The position numbers and the translations under genes are program-made. Under the pieces are notes generated by a model. It searched no databases and was not told where the DNA came from. It was given only the letters and a program-made list of their open reading frames with translations. This document shows positions 35,028 through 44,592 of a stretch of DNA of 64,000 bases, in pieces. Source of the DNA: Haladaptatus litoreus (lineage in GTDB: Archaea; Halobacteriota; Halobacteria; Halobacteriales; Haladaptataceae); the NCBI RefSeq assembly GCF_900156425.1, contig NZ_FTNO01000003.1:186001-250000 (forward strand). Direction: 5' to 3'. The first letter of the stretch is position 1; each line of letters begins with the position of its first letter.

Positions 35028-35570
35028 GTGAACCTCACGCCTGTGAACAATAAAGTCAACTCCGCTGTCGGCCAGCCACGAGAGACCGTCGATGGTGTCA
35101 CTCGACGGGCGCTCCTCGCAATGGGGATTGTCGGATTCGGATTCAGTGGCCTTATCGACGTTTTAGTATTGCATCACGTCCTTCAGTGGCATCATCTCCT
35201 TTCCGGAATCTATCCGATGAACACGCTCGATGGCCTCCGAACGAACATCCGTGCGGACGGCCTGTTCTCGATTGCGATGCTGACCATCATGTGCATCGGC
35301 GGAGGCCTCCTGTGGCAATCGGAGCGCCGTACTGACGTTCCGCTCGCCGTGCGGCCATTGATAGGGGCTGCGGTCATCGGACTCGGCGTGTTCGACCTCT
35401 ACGATGCCATCGTCGACCACGCTATCCTTGGTCTACACCAACCGCTGTCGCAAGGCGGCTACTACAACCCTCACTGGATCGTGGTGAGCCTGCTCATCAT
35501 CGTCGCTGGCGTCTACATCTATCGGACGGGGACACGAACCGCCGTCGAGAAAATGGGAGAGGGCGGGTAG
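35028..35570 (+). CDS. DUF2243-family membrane protein
   Basis: About 180 aa from a GTG at 35028; the true start could also be one of the following GTGs or ATG 35121. Four membrane segments include GIVGFGFSGLIDVLVLHHVLQWHHLLSG and VIGLGVFDLYDAIVDHAILGLHQ, and the His-rich HHVLQWHHLL and DHAILGLHQ are family marks suggesting metal or haem contact. DUF2243 proteins often sit beside cytochrome-oxidase-related genes; no such gene is here. A 46-codon membrane peptide follows 3 bp downstream. Confidence 0.75.
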   Translation: MNLTPVNNKVNSAVGQPRETVDGVTRRALLAMGIVGFGFSGLIDVLVLHHVLQWHHLLSGIYPMNTLDGLRTNIRADGLFSIAMLTIMCIGGGLLWQSERRTDVPLAVRPLIGAAVIGLGVFDLYDAIVDHAILGLHQPLSQGGYYNPHWIVVSLLIIVAGVYIYRTGTRTAVEKMGEGG

Positions 35571-35573
35571 ACG

Positions 35574-35714
35574 ATGTTTCAGTTCGTCCCGCTTCACGGA
35601 GTCGCATCACCACCGATACCACACTGGTTGGTGCTGTTCGTCTCGGTTCTCGGCCTCTGGCTCGTTATCGGCGCGGGAGTCGTAATGGGTGACCGCCTAC
35701 TCGAACGGCTGTGA
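35574..35714 (+). CDS. 46-aa membrane protein coupled to the DUF2243 gene
   Basis: A short ORF starting ATG 35574, 3 bp after the DUF2243 stop. It has an N-terminal PPIPHWLVLF and a single hydrophobic helix (VSVLGLWLVIGAGVVMGDRLLERL). It carries GC-rich third positions like its neighbour. Probably a small subunit or accessory peptide of the DUF2243 protein. Confidence 0.55.
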   Translation: MFQFVPLHGVASPPIPHWLVLFVSVLGLWLVIGAGVVMGDRLLERL

Positions 35715-35756
35715 GTGGCAATACGTGGAAAATAGGTGATTTGGCGGAAGACCGGT

Positions 35757-36119
35757 TCAGATGCCCGGAATTCCGAGCGCACCGGAGGCGACGATGTCCA
35801 CCAGTGCGAGAACGTACAGCACGATTGCGGCCGCGAACCACGCAACCAGACCGATGATGGCTGCCGTCCCCCATCCGCCGGGATACCGCCAGTTGATGAC
35901 GCCGACCCACACGACGAGCGCCAGAAGCGCACCGAGGATGGGTATCCATCCGACGAAGAAGCTGATGATTCCCCACACTATCGCACCGATGAGTGCGGTA
36001 ATGAGAGCGCGTGAGAAGCTCCCCGAACGGTCGGTTGCCACCCGCGCGCCGACGTAGATGCCGAATCCACCGACGAGTAAGCTAACGGCGAAGATGATAA
36101 TCGTATCGACAATGCCCAT
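35757..36119 (-). CDS. Hypothetical four-helix membrane protein
   Basis: 120 aa, almost entirely hydrophobic: MGIVDTIIIFAVSLLVGGFG, ALITALIGAIVWGIISFFVG, IPILGALLALVVWVGVI and GTAAIIGLVAWFAAAIVLYVLAL. Gly/Ala-rich with no charged active site. It resembles small haloarchaeal integral membrane proteins of unknown function. Confidence 0.65.
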   Translation of the reverse strand: MGIVDTIIIFAVSLLVGGFGIYVGARVATDRSGSFSRALITALIGAIVWGIISFFVGWIPILGALLALVVWVGVINWRYPGGWGTAAIIGLVAWFAAAIVLYVLALVDIVASGALGIPGI

Positions 36120-36782
36120 GCTATCTGCCTCCCCCGATTGGTGGCCATGCGCTCGTACTGCTGCGCCTTTCGTATCGTTTCACTGTATTCCCCCCAGTCA
36201 AGGGAACGCCGTTGAGGAAAATGTGTCTGTCGGGCATTTTGTTCGTGTTCGAGACATTATGACAGAACTAGAGGACGTCGCGCATACAGACAGCAGTGGT
36301 CGCGTTCGTGTTCAGTTCTGAGCGCGTCGAGTTCGTCGTCTCGGTCGGAGAACATTCGTACGATAATGATTACTACGATGATGAGTTAGCTGCTTTCACT
36401 AACTACTGTTCTCTCGGACTCGACTGTCTCTTCTGGTGAGCCGAGAGCGATATTTCGCTAGATGCTTGTCCGTCAGAATACCGTTTGACAGCAGTGCTTC
36501 TTATACGGCTTCAATGGAGAGTGGGAATCGCGCTTTGGTCGCTCGTTCTTCGACCACAAATTGTAAGCAGAACTGAACGATGGTCCCGTTGCTAGTTGCT
36601 TCCCCGATGATCGTAGTCCGACTGTCCACCGGTCAGATAACGATTTCTCAACAGCGGCCCAGAGGACAGTTGTGGGGTCGAAAGATATATTTTTTGCCAC
36701 TTCCTTCGTCAAGTCAACAAAACTCCTTTACAAAGCCCACACTAATGGGTCGTAACGAGAGCCGAGCGCTCAATACAACACT
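36120..36782. other. 660-bp gap upstream of the proteasome gene
   Basis: No gene is supported. The sequence is AT-richer than the surroundings and its short ORFs show no familiar motif. Near the right end, agatatatttttt at about 36684-36696 looks like a promoter element, roughly 90 bp before the proteasome gene start. Confidence 0.35.
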
Positions 36783-37517
36783 ATGCAAGGACAAAATCAA
36801 CAGCAAGCATACGACCGTGGCACGTCAATTTTCTCCCCGGACGGCCGACTCTACCAAGTAGAATACGCTCGCGAAGCGGTCAAACGGGGCAGTGCCTGTG
36901 TCGGCATTCGGACGACTGATGGTGTGGTGCTCGCAGCCGAAATCAACACCCGATCAGCGCTGATGGAACCATCGTCGGTCGAAAAGCTCCACAAGACGGA
37001 CAATCATATTGGGGTTGCATCTGCGGGCCATGCTGCTGACGCTCGCCAATTGGTCGACAAAGCACGTCAGCATGCACAAGTTGAACAGTGGCGCTATGAT
37101 CAACCAATTAGTGTCGATACGCTCACCACTGCAGTCTGTGATGATATTCAAGAATATACCCAGAAAGGCGGCACACGGCCGTTTGGGGTTGGACTTCTTG
37201 TTGGTGGTATCGACGAAGACGAGCCCCGTCTCTTCGAAGTAACTCCGGCAGGAACAGCGTCCGAGTGGAGGGCCACTGCAATTGGTGCGAGGAGTGATGA
37301 CCTGCAAGCCACTCTCGAAGAGCAGTATAGGGCCAATCTATCGCTTGAGAACGGCATTCGCGCCGTTCTCCGGGCTCTTGAAAGCGTGAAAGACGATGCG
37401 CTCTCGGCAACGGACGTCAGTGTTGCAACCATCGACACTGATTCAAACCAGTACGAGAAGCTAAATGAGGAAACAGTTGCAGACCAGCTTCGTGATCTTT
37501 CGACACCCGATGAGTGA
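36783..37517 (+). CDS. psmA: 20S proteasome alpha subunit
   Basis: A 244-aa alpha-type subunit. The N-terminal gate/H0 signature DRGTSIFSPDGRLYQVEYAREAVKRGS is complete, followed by ACVGIRTTDGVVLAAE, IGVASAGHAADARQLVDKAR and TRPFGVGLLVGGIDEDEPRLFEV. It has no N-terminal catalytic Thr, as expected for an alpha subunit. It forms the outer ring of the 20S core that regulates entry of unfolded proteins. It stands alone, away from beta subunit and PAN genes, and is AT-richer than its neighbours, suggesting an additional paralogue of the main alpha subunit. Confidence 0.93.
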   Translation: MQGQNQQQAYDRGTSIFSPDGRLYQVEYAREAVKRGSACVGIRTTDGVVLAAEINTRSALMEPSSVEKLHKTDNHIGVASAGHAADARQLVDKARQHAQVEQWRYDQPISVDTLTTAVCDDIQEYTQKGGTRPFGVGLLVGGIDEDEPRLFEVTPAGTASEWRATAIGARSDDLQATLEEQYRANLSLENGIRAVLRALESVKDDALSATDVSVATIDTDSNQYEKLNEETVADQLRDLSTPDE

Positions 37518-37769
37518 GCGCAGCCGGTAGATCATTCCGAAAACACAACTTCCCTCAAGCCTTTTCCCACGAGTTTTTGGACAGCATGTGAGAGAAGATT
37601 CTCGAAGATTGTTTGTCGTTAGTATGAGCTGCTAACTAGCGCATATTTACAACCTGAACAAAAGCGATAGAGCAGATTCACGCAAAACACTGTAACTCGC
37701 GAAAATCCTCCTTGTATCTACTGCTTGTCGTTGCTGGATCTTCTTGCCATCTCTTTCATCGAAACGCCG

Positions 37770-38969
37770 TCATTCGACGTCCGTGTCCGCACTGTCACCT
37801 GTCGCTTCCCCATTGTCTGGCGGAAGTTGCTCCGTTGTCGAACGTGGGTTGGTTCCGACCGATTCGCCCATCGAGACAGTTGGCGTCAGCGCCTCGCCAT
37901 GGAGGAGTTCGGGAAGCACGATACGAATTGCTTCGAGAATCAAGATGAACAGAATCGGGAGCAGAAAAAACCCATACCATCCAAACAGTATCGGGCCTAA
38001 CAGATAGGCAAACATCATCATGACCATATCGAGTTGGCGCCCGGTGATGTACGGCTGGAGAAACGTCTGGGGAAGTGTGTCAAGGAGGAGGAAGTAAACG
38101 ACGAGTACGCCGCCCACGAAAGCAAAGTGATCGCCGTTCGAATTCATGGCTTGGATGGCGAGATAGCCAACAACTGGTAAGTAGACGATTTTTCCAACCA
38201 CTATCGGAATGAGGCTCGCTACGCCAGTGAGAAACGCAAGGACAAACACCATAGGGATTCGGAGGGACCCCGGTGCGACGAGGTTGGTTCCCCAGTAAGC
38301 AACCGACGCAATGATGGACATGCTAACAATGAAGAGCAGGTTGCCGAAGAAGACGGATTCCAAATCCTCATCGACGGCCACGGCGTAGGCATATGCCGTC
38401 GTCTCGCTTCCGCCGAACAGTTGGCGTATGCCAGCGGAGAGCTGATCGTCGTTTTTCAGTAGGAAGTACGAGAGTGTCACCGCCAGCGCGATAAGCATTA
38501 TTGCACCGATGACGCCAGATGTGACCATTAGTCCGGCATCGAAAACTGTTTGCAACGTCTGCTGTGGTTTCGTAACGAACTGATTAGGGTTTTGAATCGC
38601 CGATACTACTGCCTGTCGTTGTTCATTCGAAAGTGCTCCGAGGTATTTTACCAAGAGCGTCGAGTCAGAAGTGGTGCCGAACAACTGCTGTACCCATGTG
38701 ACTATTTTGAACCCGGCATAGAGAGCGACCGTGAAGATCGGGAGAAACACTACGAGGAGTGTTAATGCCGCTATTATCCCGTCAGAGTCTGTAATAACGC
38801 TGAGCTTTCGGTAGATTGGTCGGGTTGCGTAGTAACCGAACACACCGAGGACGAGCATTCCGACGAACGAATAGGCGATAAATCCTGCGACGAGAGCGAG
38901 GAGAAGGATGAACAGCCACCAACCAGTTCGAGCACGACTAGGAAGGGACTCAAAATTAACGTCTACCAT
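37770..38969 (-). CDS. AI-2E/PerM-family transporter
   Basis: 399 aa from ATG 38969 (MVDVNFESLPSRARTGWW); an upstream TTG would add 37 unlikely residues. Seven or eight membrane helices begin FILLLALVAGFIAYSFVGMLVLGVFGYY. A conserved block is AFLTGVASLIPIVVGKIVYLPV, and QTFLQPYITGRQLDMVMMMFAYLLGPILFG is the family C-terminal signature. Members act as exporters or Na+/H+ antiporters; substrate not inferable. Confidence 0.88.
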   Translation of the reverse strand: MVDVNFESLPSRARTGWWLFILLLALVAGFIAYSFVGMLVLGVFGYYATRPIYRKLSVITDSDGIIAALTLLVVFLPIFTVALYAGFKIVTWVQQLFGTTSDSTLLVKYLGALSNEQRQAVVSAIQNPNQFVTKPQQTLQTVFDAGLMVTSGVIGAIMLIALAVTLSYFLLKNDDQLSAGIRQLFGGSETTAYAYAVAVDEDLESVFFGNLLFIVSMSIIASVAYWGTNLVAPGSLRIPMVFVLAFLTGVASLIPIVVGKIVYLPVVGYLAIQAMNSNGDHFAFVGGVLVVYFLLLDTLPQTFLQPYITGRQLDMVMMMFAYLLGPILFGWYGFFLLPILFILILEAIRIVLPELLHGEALTPTVSMGESVGTNPRSTTEQLPPDNGEATGDSADTDVE

Positions 38970-39114
38970 TTTTCTGTAGATAGAGTGCTCCCCCCTGCAA
39001 ACTGTTGTGGCCAACGTGCTATCATTCGAGCAAGGTGAGGGTGTCTCGAAGAGTACTTTTTGAGAAGTGGTGTCGCCCAAAAATCCGTATCGTGTTCATT
39101 CTTTGTCGCGAAAA

Positions 39115-39364
39115 CTACTCCAACAGAATTTGATTAGAACCGTTGTCCTCGACGCGAAGCGACCTGCCGCACTTGCTACAACAGCAGTCGTCGGAATACG
39201 TACCGTCTTCGAGCGTCGATAGCGGGCAATCCGACCGCCGCAGTCCTCACACACAAGCCACCACTTGGGTTCGGTAAAGCGTTCGCAGTGCTGCGAAGTG
39301 TCGAGACAGTCCATCCATCGGGTATACGTTGCGTCGTGGTCTGCGTCACCGAACTCGTGGGACT
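39115..39364 (-). pseudogene. SprT-like zinc-ribbon protein fragment with frameshift
   Basis: One frame reads SHEFGDADHDATYTRWMDCL then CERFTEPKWWLVCEDCGGRI and ARYRRSKTV, a SprT-type C-terminal zinc ribbon (first CxxC). Near 39190 the match jumps to another frame, YSDDCCCSKCGRSLRVEDNG, which supplies the second CxxC and ends at 39115. The metalloprotease HExxH half is absent. It is therefore a broken C-terminal remnant. Confidence 0.6.
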
Positions 39365-39585
39365 GTCAGGCGTGAATAAGTTAGTGCCGGACGGTCGCAC
39401 TGAATTGCGTCCACCTGTGTCGTAAGCCATCTACGTGGGTGTAAATGTGATACCGTCCGGCTCTTGGTCATGATTGGTACGATTAACTTGTCGTTGGCTT
39501 ATATTTCAAATATCGGCCAATGTTTTGTATAGCAAATCATGCAGAATTTGAATTGTCAACTGGATTATTTTGGAACCACCATTGT

Positions 39586-40250
39586 TTACTTGTTCGAAAG
39601 GGGTGGCGTGGTCTCTGGTGGCCGTCGGTGATGGGTTGCTTGCTCGAACGAGTGGCCAAATTGGAGCAACGTTGGTTCATCATAGGGCCTTCCAAGGAAT
39701 TCAATACCGACCGGCAAACCGTCATCCGTGAACCCCGCAGGCACTGACATTGCAGGGCACAACGACTGAGATGCGATGAGGGTATCTGTCGGGAACGTCA
39801 TCGTCTCATATTTGCCCTCTCGAATTTCGCTCTCCAGCGGCGGAATCACTTGGACATCTGGATACACCAGTGTATCGAGGTCGTATTCGGCAAAGACATT
39901 CAGAATCTCTTGCTGGAAAATATACTGTGCCGTCCGGCTTCGCCAATATTCGACCTCGTCTTCCAAGTCGTCGTTCGCGTTCTCGACGGCGGCCATGTGT
40001 TTGCAGAACGCACCGCGGTGAAGGTGGTGTGGGCACGTACAGGCAATCAGTTCGTCGGTCACCTCGTCCAGCGGTAACGACGTATTGGTGTTCAGCGGGA
40101 TTCTCGTGGCTCTGATTGGTGACTTCGAGGTGAACGAAGAGAGAGGCGAGTTCGTTCAGGAACGGAAGCCTGCGGATGTGCTCAAAATCATGGAACCATT
40201 CAAACCGCATACAACGGGCGAGATTGAAGACAATATATGGATACGAGGCA
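39586..40250 (-). pseudogene. Broken SWIM zinc-finger gene fused to an amidase C-terminus
   Basis: Read leftward, a frame over about 40200-40076 (HDFEHIRRLPF, then VTNQSHENPAEHQYVV) resembles SWIM-domain proteins. After a frameshift, an ORF 40062-39586 (158 aa) opens with the SWIM motif ACTCPHHLHRGAFCKH. Within about ten residues it turns into a clear amidase-signature C-terminus: FAEYDLDTLVYPDVQVIPP, FPTDTLIASQSLCPAMSVPA, GLPVGIEFLGRPYDEPTLL. The catalytic Ser-Ser-Lys part of the amidase is missing. Two unrelated genes have been joined by a deletion. The product, if made, should be inactive. Confidence 0.7.
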
Positions 40251-40257
40251 TATGTCG

Positions 40258-42096
40258 CTACTCGAGTTGATGATACTCCAATTCGTAACCCGCGTCGAGT
40301 GCTTGACGGACCGTTTCTGAAGGCTTACCGGGGGTCGTCGTATCGAGCAGCATACCTGCCTCGGTCTGTCTGTAAGTGATATTCTTTCGCCAACCTTCAC
40401 TTTGCTCCGGATAATCCGACCGGAAGTGAGCGCCGCGCGATTCGGTACGCTCACGGGCACCTTTGAGAACCATCTCGGCAACAGTCAACGAGAACCCAAG
40501 GTCGATTGCGTACTCAAACGAGCGGTTGGTTCGTCCGCCGACGATGAGGTCGTTCGCCTTATCTCGCAGCGCTTCGAGACGTTCGAGACCTTTGTTCGTG
40601 TCTTCCTCTGTTCGGATGATGCCCGCAGTCTCTTCCAAAACATCACCGAGCGCTTGAAGAACTTCTTGGGGATCATCGCTCCCCTCGCCGCTGAGCGCTT
40701 CGAGATCTCGGAAGTGTTCGTCAGCTGCGCGTTGCTGTGACTCTGGTAGTTTTGGAGTACCGGTGTATGACTCACCTGCAAGGTGACCGCCAACAACCTT
40801 TCCGAGCACGACAGTCTCTGCGAGAGAGTTGCCTCCAAGGCGGTTCGCTCCGTGGATTCCCGCAATGACCTCGCCGACGGCATAGAGGTTCTCGACGGCG
40901 GTCGCTCCAGTCTCGAAGTCGACTTCGACTCCACCCATCGCATAGTGGGCGGTGGGGGCGACTTCTACCGGCGCTTCTGCCAAATCCACGTTTAGCTCTG
41001 CAAAGCGCTCGTACATCCGGGGCAGTCGTTCCTGGAGAAACGCTCGATCTTTGTGGGATATATCGAGGTAGACACCACCGTTTTCGGTGCCCCTGCCCTC
41101 GCGGACCTCCTGAGCGATCGCTCGAGCCACTACGTCGCGAGCGTCAAGTTCCATCTGTTCGGGCGAGTATTTTTCCATGAATCGCTCGCCGTCGGCGTTG
41201 AATAGCCGCCCACCTTCGCCCCGAACTGCTTCGGTGACGAGCCGACCGTCCCACTCTTCCCCGTAGCGATCTCCCATCATGCCAGTTGGATGAAACTGGA
41301 CGAATTCGACATCCATCAAGCGCGCGCCAGCATCGTACGCGAGCGCTGCGCCGTCGCCGTTGTTCTCATCGGTACGCGAAGAGTGGCGGTTGTAGAGCCC
41401 TGAGTAGCCACCTGCTGCGAGCACAACCGCGTGCGCCTCGAAGCGGAGAAAGTGACCGTCGTTCATGTCGTAGCCGACGGCACCATAAACACGCTCTCCA
41501 TCCGAGAGGAGCTTCGTGATCATCACGTTCTCCCGGTAGGGTATTTCCAGCTCTTTGGCTTTCGAAATTAGCGTTTCAAGCATGGCCTCGCCAGTCCGAT
41601 CGCCGACAAAACACGTTCGGCGGAACGACTGGGCACCGAAGTACCGCTGTTCGATTTCCCCATCTTCGGTTCGATTGAACGGCATTCCCCACTCCACGAG
41701 TTCTCGAATCCGATCGGGCATCGCTCTCGTGACTATCTCAACGCCGTCTGGGTCGGTGATAAAATGACCTTCTTTCAACGTATCCGCGGCATGAATTCCC
41801 CAATTATCTTCGGGGTCGCGGTTCCCGAGGGCAGCGTTGATTCCGCCGGCAGCCAAAGTTGTGTGAGCATCGCCATAATTGCGCTTTCCGATCACCAGCG
41901 GTACCACATCGTGTTTAGCTAGTTCGATGGCAGTCCTGGCACCTGCCGCCCCGGCTCCGATAATCAATACCGGAACAGAGACGCGTTCGTAATCGAGAGC
42001 AGGGCTTGTCTGTGACCGATTTTCACTTGGTTGGTGGTTCAGAACAGTTGAATTCGAGGAGTGGGACAAATTCAACTGCTGGTCGGTATTTTCCAT
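40258..42096 (-). CDS. FAD-dependent fumarate reductase/L-aspartate oxidase-family flavoprotein
   Basis: 612 aa. A polar 35-residue N-terminal extension is followed by the dinucleotide motif VLIIGAGAAGARTAIEL and the FAD/substrate blocks HTTLAAGGINAALGN, VVLAAGGYSGLY and EFVQFHPTGM. The active-site Arg regions are TEAVRGEGGRLFNADGERFM and MGGVEVDFETGATAVENLYAVGE, then GANRLGGNSLAE. The helical C-terminal domain is typical of SdhA/FrdA/NadB. It lacks an SdhB partner nearby, so a stand-alone dicarboxylate or L-aspartate oxidase-type role is likely. It is far from any nadA or nadC. Neighbours are an HTH_10 regulator and aminotransferase. Confidence 0.87.
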   Translation of the reverse strand: MENTDQQLNLSHSSNSTVLNHQPSENRSQTSPALDYERVSVPVLIIGAGAAGARTAIELAKHDVVPLVIGKRNYGDAHTTLAAGGINAALGNRDPEDNWGIHAADTLKEGHFITDPDGVEIVTRAMPDRIRELVEWGMPFNRTEDGEIEQRYFGAQSFRRTCFVGDRTGEAMLETLISKAKELEIPYRENVMITKLLSDGERVYGAVGYDMNDGHFLRFEAHAVVLAAGGYSGLYNRHSSRTDENNGDGAALAYDAGARLMDVEFVQFHPTGMMGDRYGEEWDGRLVTEAVRGEGGRLFNADGERFMEKYSPEQMELDARDVVARAIAQEVREGRGTENGGVYLDISHKDRAFLQERLPRMYERFAELNVDLAEAPVEVAPTAHYAMGGVEVDFETGATAVENLYAVGEVIAGIHGANRLGGNSLAETVVLGKVVGGHLAGESYTGTPKLPESQQRAADEHFRDLEALSGEGSDDPQEVLQALGDVLEETAGIIRTEEDTNKGLERLEALRDKANDLIVGGRTNRSFEYAIDLGFSLTVAEMVLKGARERTESRGAHFRSDYPEQSEGWRKNITYRQTEAGMLLDTTTPGKPSETVRQALDAGYELEYHQLE

Positions 42097-42212
42097 TGGT
42101 ATCTACTAGTTACCGGTGTAGAATCATGGGGTAGTCACCTCACTATGACGGGTCAAATCCGAGGCCAACACCGGCTGACGTACGTCGAAACTGACGCCGA
42201 TTTGCCCGGCGA

Positions 42213-42929
42213 TTACTGGAATTCGATTCCAGTGAGGAGTTCGCGTTCCGCCTTGCGGAGGTGTTCGATGAACGTGGTTCGTGAAACCCCAAATTCATCC
42301 GCAAGCTCTTGTGCGGTAATGCCTCGTGGATATTCGTAGTAACCACGTGCCCGCGCTAGCTGAAAGGCTTCTCGCTGCCGAGGAGATAGTCCGTCGTTCG
42401 GCAGGTCTTGTAGCCCGGCTGGTGTATGAGTAGTGGTGAATCGTTCAATATCGAGATCAGCGTCGTAAGACTCTTCTATGTCTTTGAGCGCTTGATATAC
42501 CGTGTTTCGGTCGGAGATCGTGAGAAGAGATCGGCGTTCCCGGCCCTCTTCGTGCTGTGACGGACCATAGTGCATGAATCCACGGTTGGTGAAGGCATCT
42601 CGCATACCGGGTACTGGATCGAACTCGACTAAAATGTCCTGCGTGATTGGTCCGAAAGCCCGTGAATCAGGGGAAGTCGACGGCGCTAAAACGATTACAT
42701 CCTTGGTCAGATCCGTTTTGTCGATGGCTTCGATGAGTTGCTCCACAGCGCCCCGTGAGTCGCCATATGCGCGATACAGCCTAAATCGGTCGGCGAATTC
42801 ACCGCTCTGTAGTGTCATCTCATATCCAAGTAAACCTGCATCGACCGCTTTCGTGGCATGAAGAGTCCAGCAGTCTGGATGCCATATGTCGACAGTCAAA
42901 TATATGAGCTCTGTACCAGCCAACGTCAT
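42213..42929 (-). CDS. HTH_10 (Bat-like) transcriptional regulator
   Basis: 238 aa. The C-terminal bacterio-opsin-activator HTH is clear: LSPRQREAFQLARARGYYEYPRGITAQELADEFGVSRTTFIEHLRKAERELL. The N-terminal half (about 1-150) is a sensor-like domain without a recognised ligand motif. It probably controls the flavoprotein downstream or the divergent aminotransferase and transporter genes. Confidence 0.88.
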   Translation of the reverse strand: MTLAGTELIYLTVDIWHPDCWTLHATKAVDAGLLGYEMTLQSGEFADRFRLYRAYGDSRGAVEQLIEAIDKTDLTKDVIVLAPSTSPDSRAFGPITQDILVEFDPVPGMRDAFTNRGFMHYGPSQHEEGRERRSLLTISDRNTVYQALKDIEESYDADLDIERFTTTHTPAGLQDLPNDGLSPRQREAFQLARARGYYEYPRGITAQELADEFGVSRTTFIEHLRKAERELLTGIEFQ

Positions 42930-43304
42930 ATGATGATTATCGAGTCATAGAAACTAACTCTTGTCGCTGATTCAGAACGGTACGCTAGACCCTGCCGAGC
43001 AAGCAACTACTTGTCCTTCCTTCGCATGGGTCAGCACTAAGTCGAGGAGAGTGTCTATGTTTCGGAATATTGTCAGTCGTTGCATCCGCGCGTTTCTGTG
43101 CTATCATCCCAGTTGTCGCCAACTCCACTCAGGTGTCCAGCCGAACGGGTTCTGTGCTTTTGTTGTATCGACCAGCGTCGAGTGGTCGTGCCCGGCAAAA
43201 TCGCATCGAACATCGACACTCAACAAACATTATCGGTAAGTGAAGACTGTCCAATTATAAATTTTCTATAATAGATTGATATACGTGCCCTCAAAAACGC
43301 ATCC
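42930..43304. promoter_or_regulatory. 375-bp divergent control region with AT-rich promoter
   Basis: It lies between the HTH_10 regulator and the aminotransferase. Its right end (ccaattataaattttctataat, about 43250-43272) is a plausible TATA region roughly 35-55 bp before the ATG at 43305. No gene is seen within it. Confidence 0.4.
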
Positions 43305-44468
43305 ATGGTAGACACAGACAAGCAAGGTTTGCAGTTCGAAGGGAGTCGCACAAAAAGCGTAAACGAATCGGTGATCCGGGAGATGACGAGGGAAGCCCTC
43401 GCAGCAGGGGCGATCAATCTCTCGCAAGGAATCCCAGACGAGGATGAGACACCGAAGCGAGTAAAAGAAGCGGCACAGCAGGCGATTGTATCGAACAGTC
43501 AGTATACGATTACGTGGGGACTACCGGAGTTGCGCCAACAAATTAGCGAGAAATATTACGACTGGAAGGGTGTTCAGTATGATTCGGAGACGGAAGTGAC
43601 GATTACCTGTGGCACCAGCGAAGCGGTAATGTCCGCACTGTTAGCTTTTTGCGGGGATGGAGACAAGGTGCTCTATTTCGAACCGACATACGAGAGTTAC
43701 ATTCCTGCAATCAATTTCGCCGGTGCAGAAGGCGTCCCGCTCGATATAACGGAGGACTTGATGCTCGATGCAGAGGAGTTACAGAACGCGGCAGAAGATG
43801 CGTCCCTCCTCATCCTGAACACGCCACAAAATCCGACTGGGAAGGTATTCAGTCGCACGGAGTTAGAAATCATCGCCGACGTAGCCGCAGACGAGAATCT
43901 GATCGTCGTCACTGACGAAATTTATGAGCACATCGTCTTCGACAGTGATTACGTAAGTCCAGTCGAAGTCGGCGATCTCGCCGATCGAACGATAGTCTGC
44001 ACTGGCCTGTCGAAGACGTACAGCGTCACGGGGTGGCGAGTCGGTATCGCACTCGCACCGGAGCCGCTATCTCGTGAACTCCGGAAGATTCACGACTATA
44101 CGAGCATCTGTGCCCCCACGCCGTTTCAAGTCGCGGGTGTCGAAGCGTATTCGCTTCCGGAGGAGTATTATTCCGAACTCAGTGATTCGTACCGTGAGCG
44201 GCGGGAACTCCTTTACGACGGCCTCTGTGATGTCGGATTGAATCCCGTAAAACCCGACGGCGCGTACTATATGATGGTGCGGTACAATACCGACGATGAC
44301 GATGTCGCATTCGCGAAAAAACTCATCCAACGAGCAGGTGTGGCAACCGTCCCGGGAAGTAGCTTCTACACAGATGGATCAGCGGATTGGATTCGGTTTA
44401 CTTTCTCTCGAAACGAGGAAACGCTGACGCAAGCAGTGAACCAACTCGCAGATCATCGCTGGTGGTGA
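43305..44468 (+). CDS. Class I/II PLP-dependent aminotransferase
   Basis: A 387-aa fold-type I enzyme. Motifs are INLSQGIPDEDETP, SQYTITWGLPELRQQISEKY, TCGTSEAVMSAL, NTPQNPTGKVF (Asn), VVTDEIYEHIVF (Asp/Tyr), CTGLSKTYSVTGWRVGIAL (PLP Lys in GLSKTY) and the C-terminal IRFTFSRNEETL (carboxylate-binding Arg). It transfers amino groups between amino acids and 2-oxo acids. A polyamine-type transporter lies downstream, so it might act on an amine or amino acid taken up by it. The promoter region before it is AT-rich. Confidence 0.92.
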   Translation: MVDTDKQGLQFEGSRTKSVNESVIREMTREALAAGAINLSQGIPDEDETPKRVKEAAQQAIVSNSQYTITWGLPELRQQISEKYYDWKGVQYDSETEVTITCGTSEAVMSALLAFCGDGDKVLYFEPTYESYIPAINFAGAEGVPLDITEDLMLDAEELQNAAEDASLLILNTPQNPTGKVFSRTELEIIADVAADENLIVVTDEIYEHIVFDSDYVSPVEVGDLADRTIVCTGLSKTYSVTGWRVGIALAPEPLSRELRKIHDYTSICAPTPFQVAGVEAYSLPEEYYSELSDSYRERRELLYDGLCDVGLNPVKPDGAYYMMVRYNTDDDDVAFAKKLIQRAGVATVPGSSFYTDGSADWIRFTFSRNEETLTQAVNQLADHRWW

Positions 44469-44592
44469 CTAGAAAAGACCAGTCAAAAACAGTGAAGTTA
44501 TTTGATGAAAATTTTCTGAATACGACGAACAATTGATTGGAAAACTTACCCTTACCGGACAGTATAAGTGAGTACTCTCTGACGATGTGTAT

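Noticed and set aside
36473..36712. 79-codon minus-strand ORF upstream of the proteasome gene
   Set aside because: No motif and low-complexity composition; lies in an AT-rich spacer.
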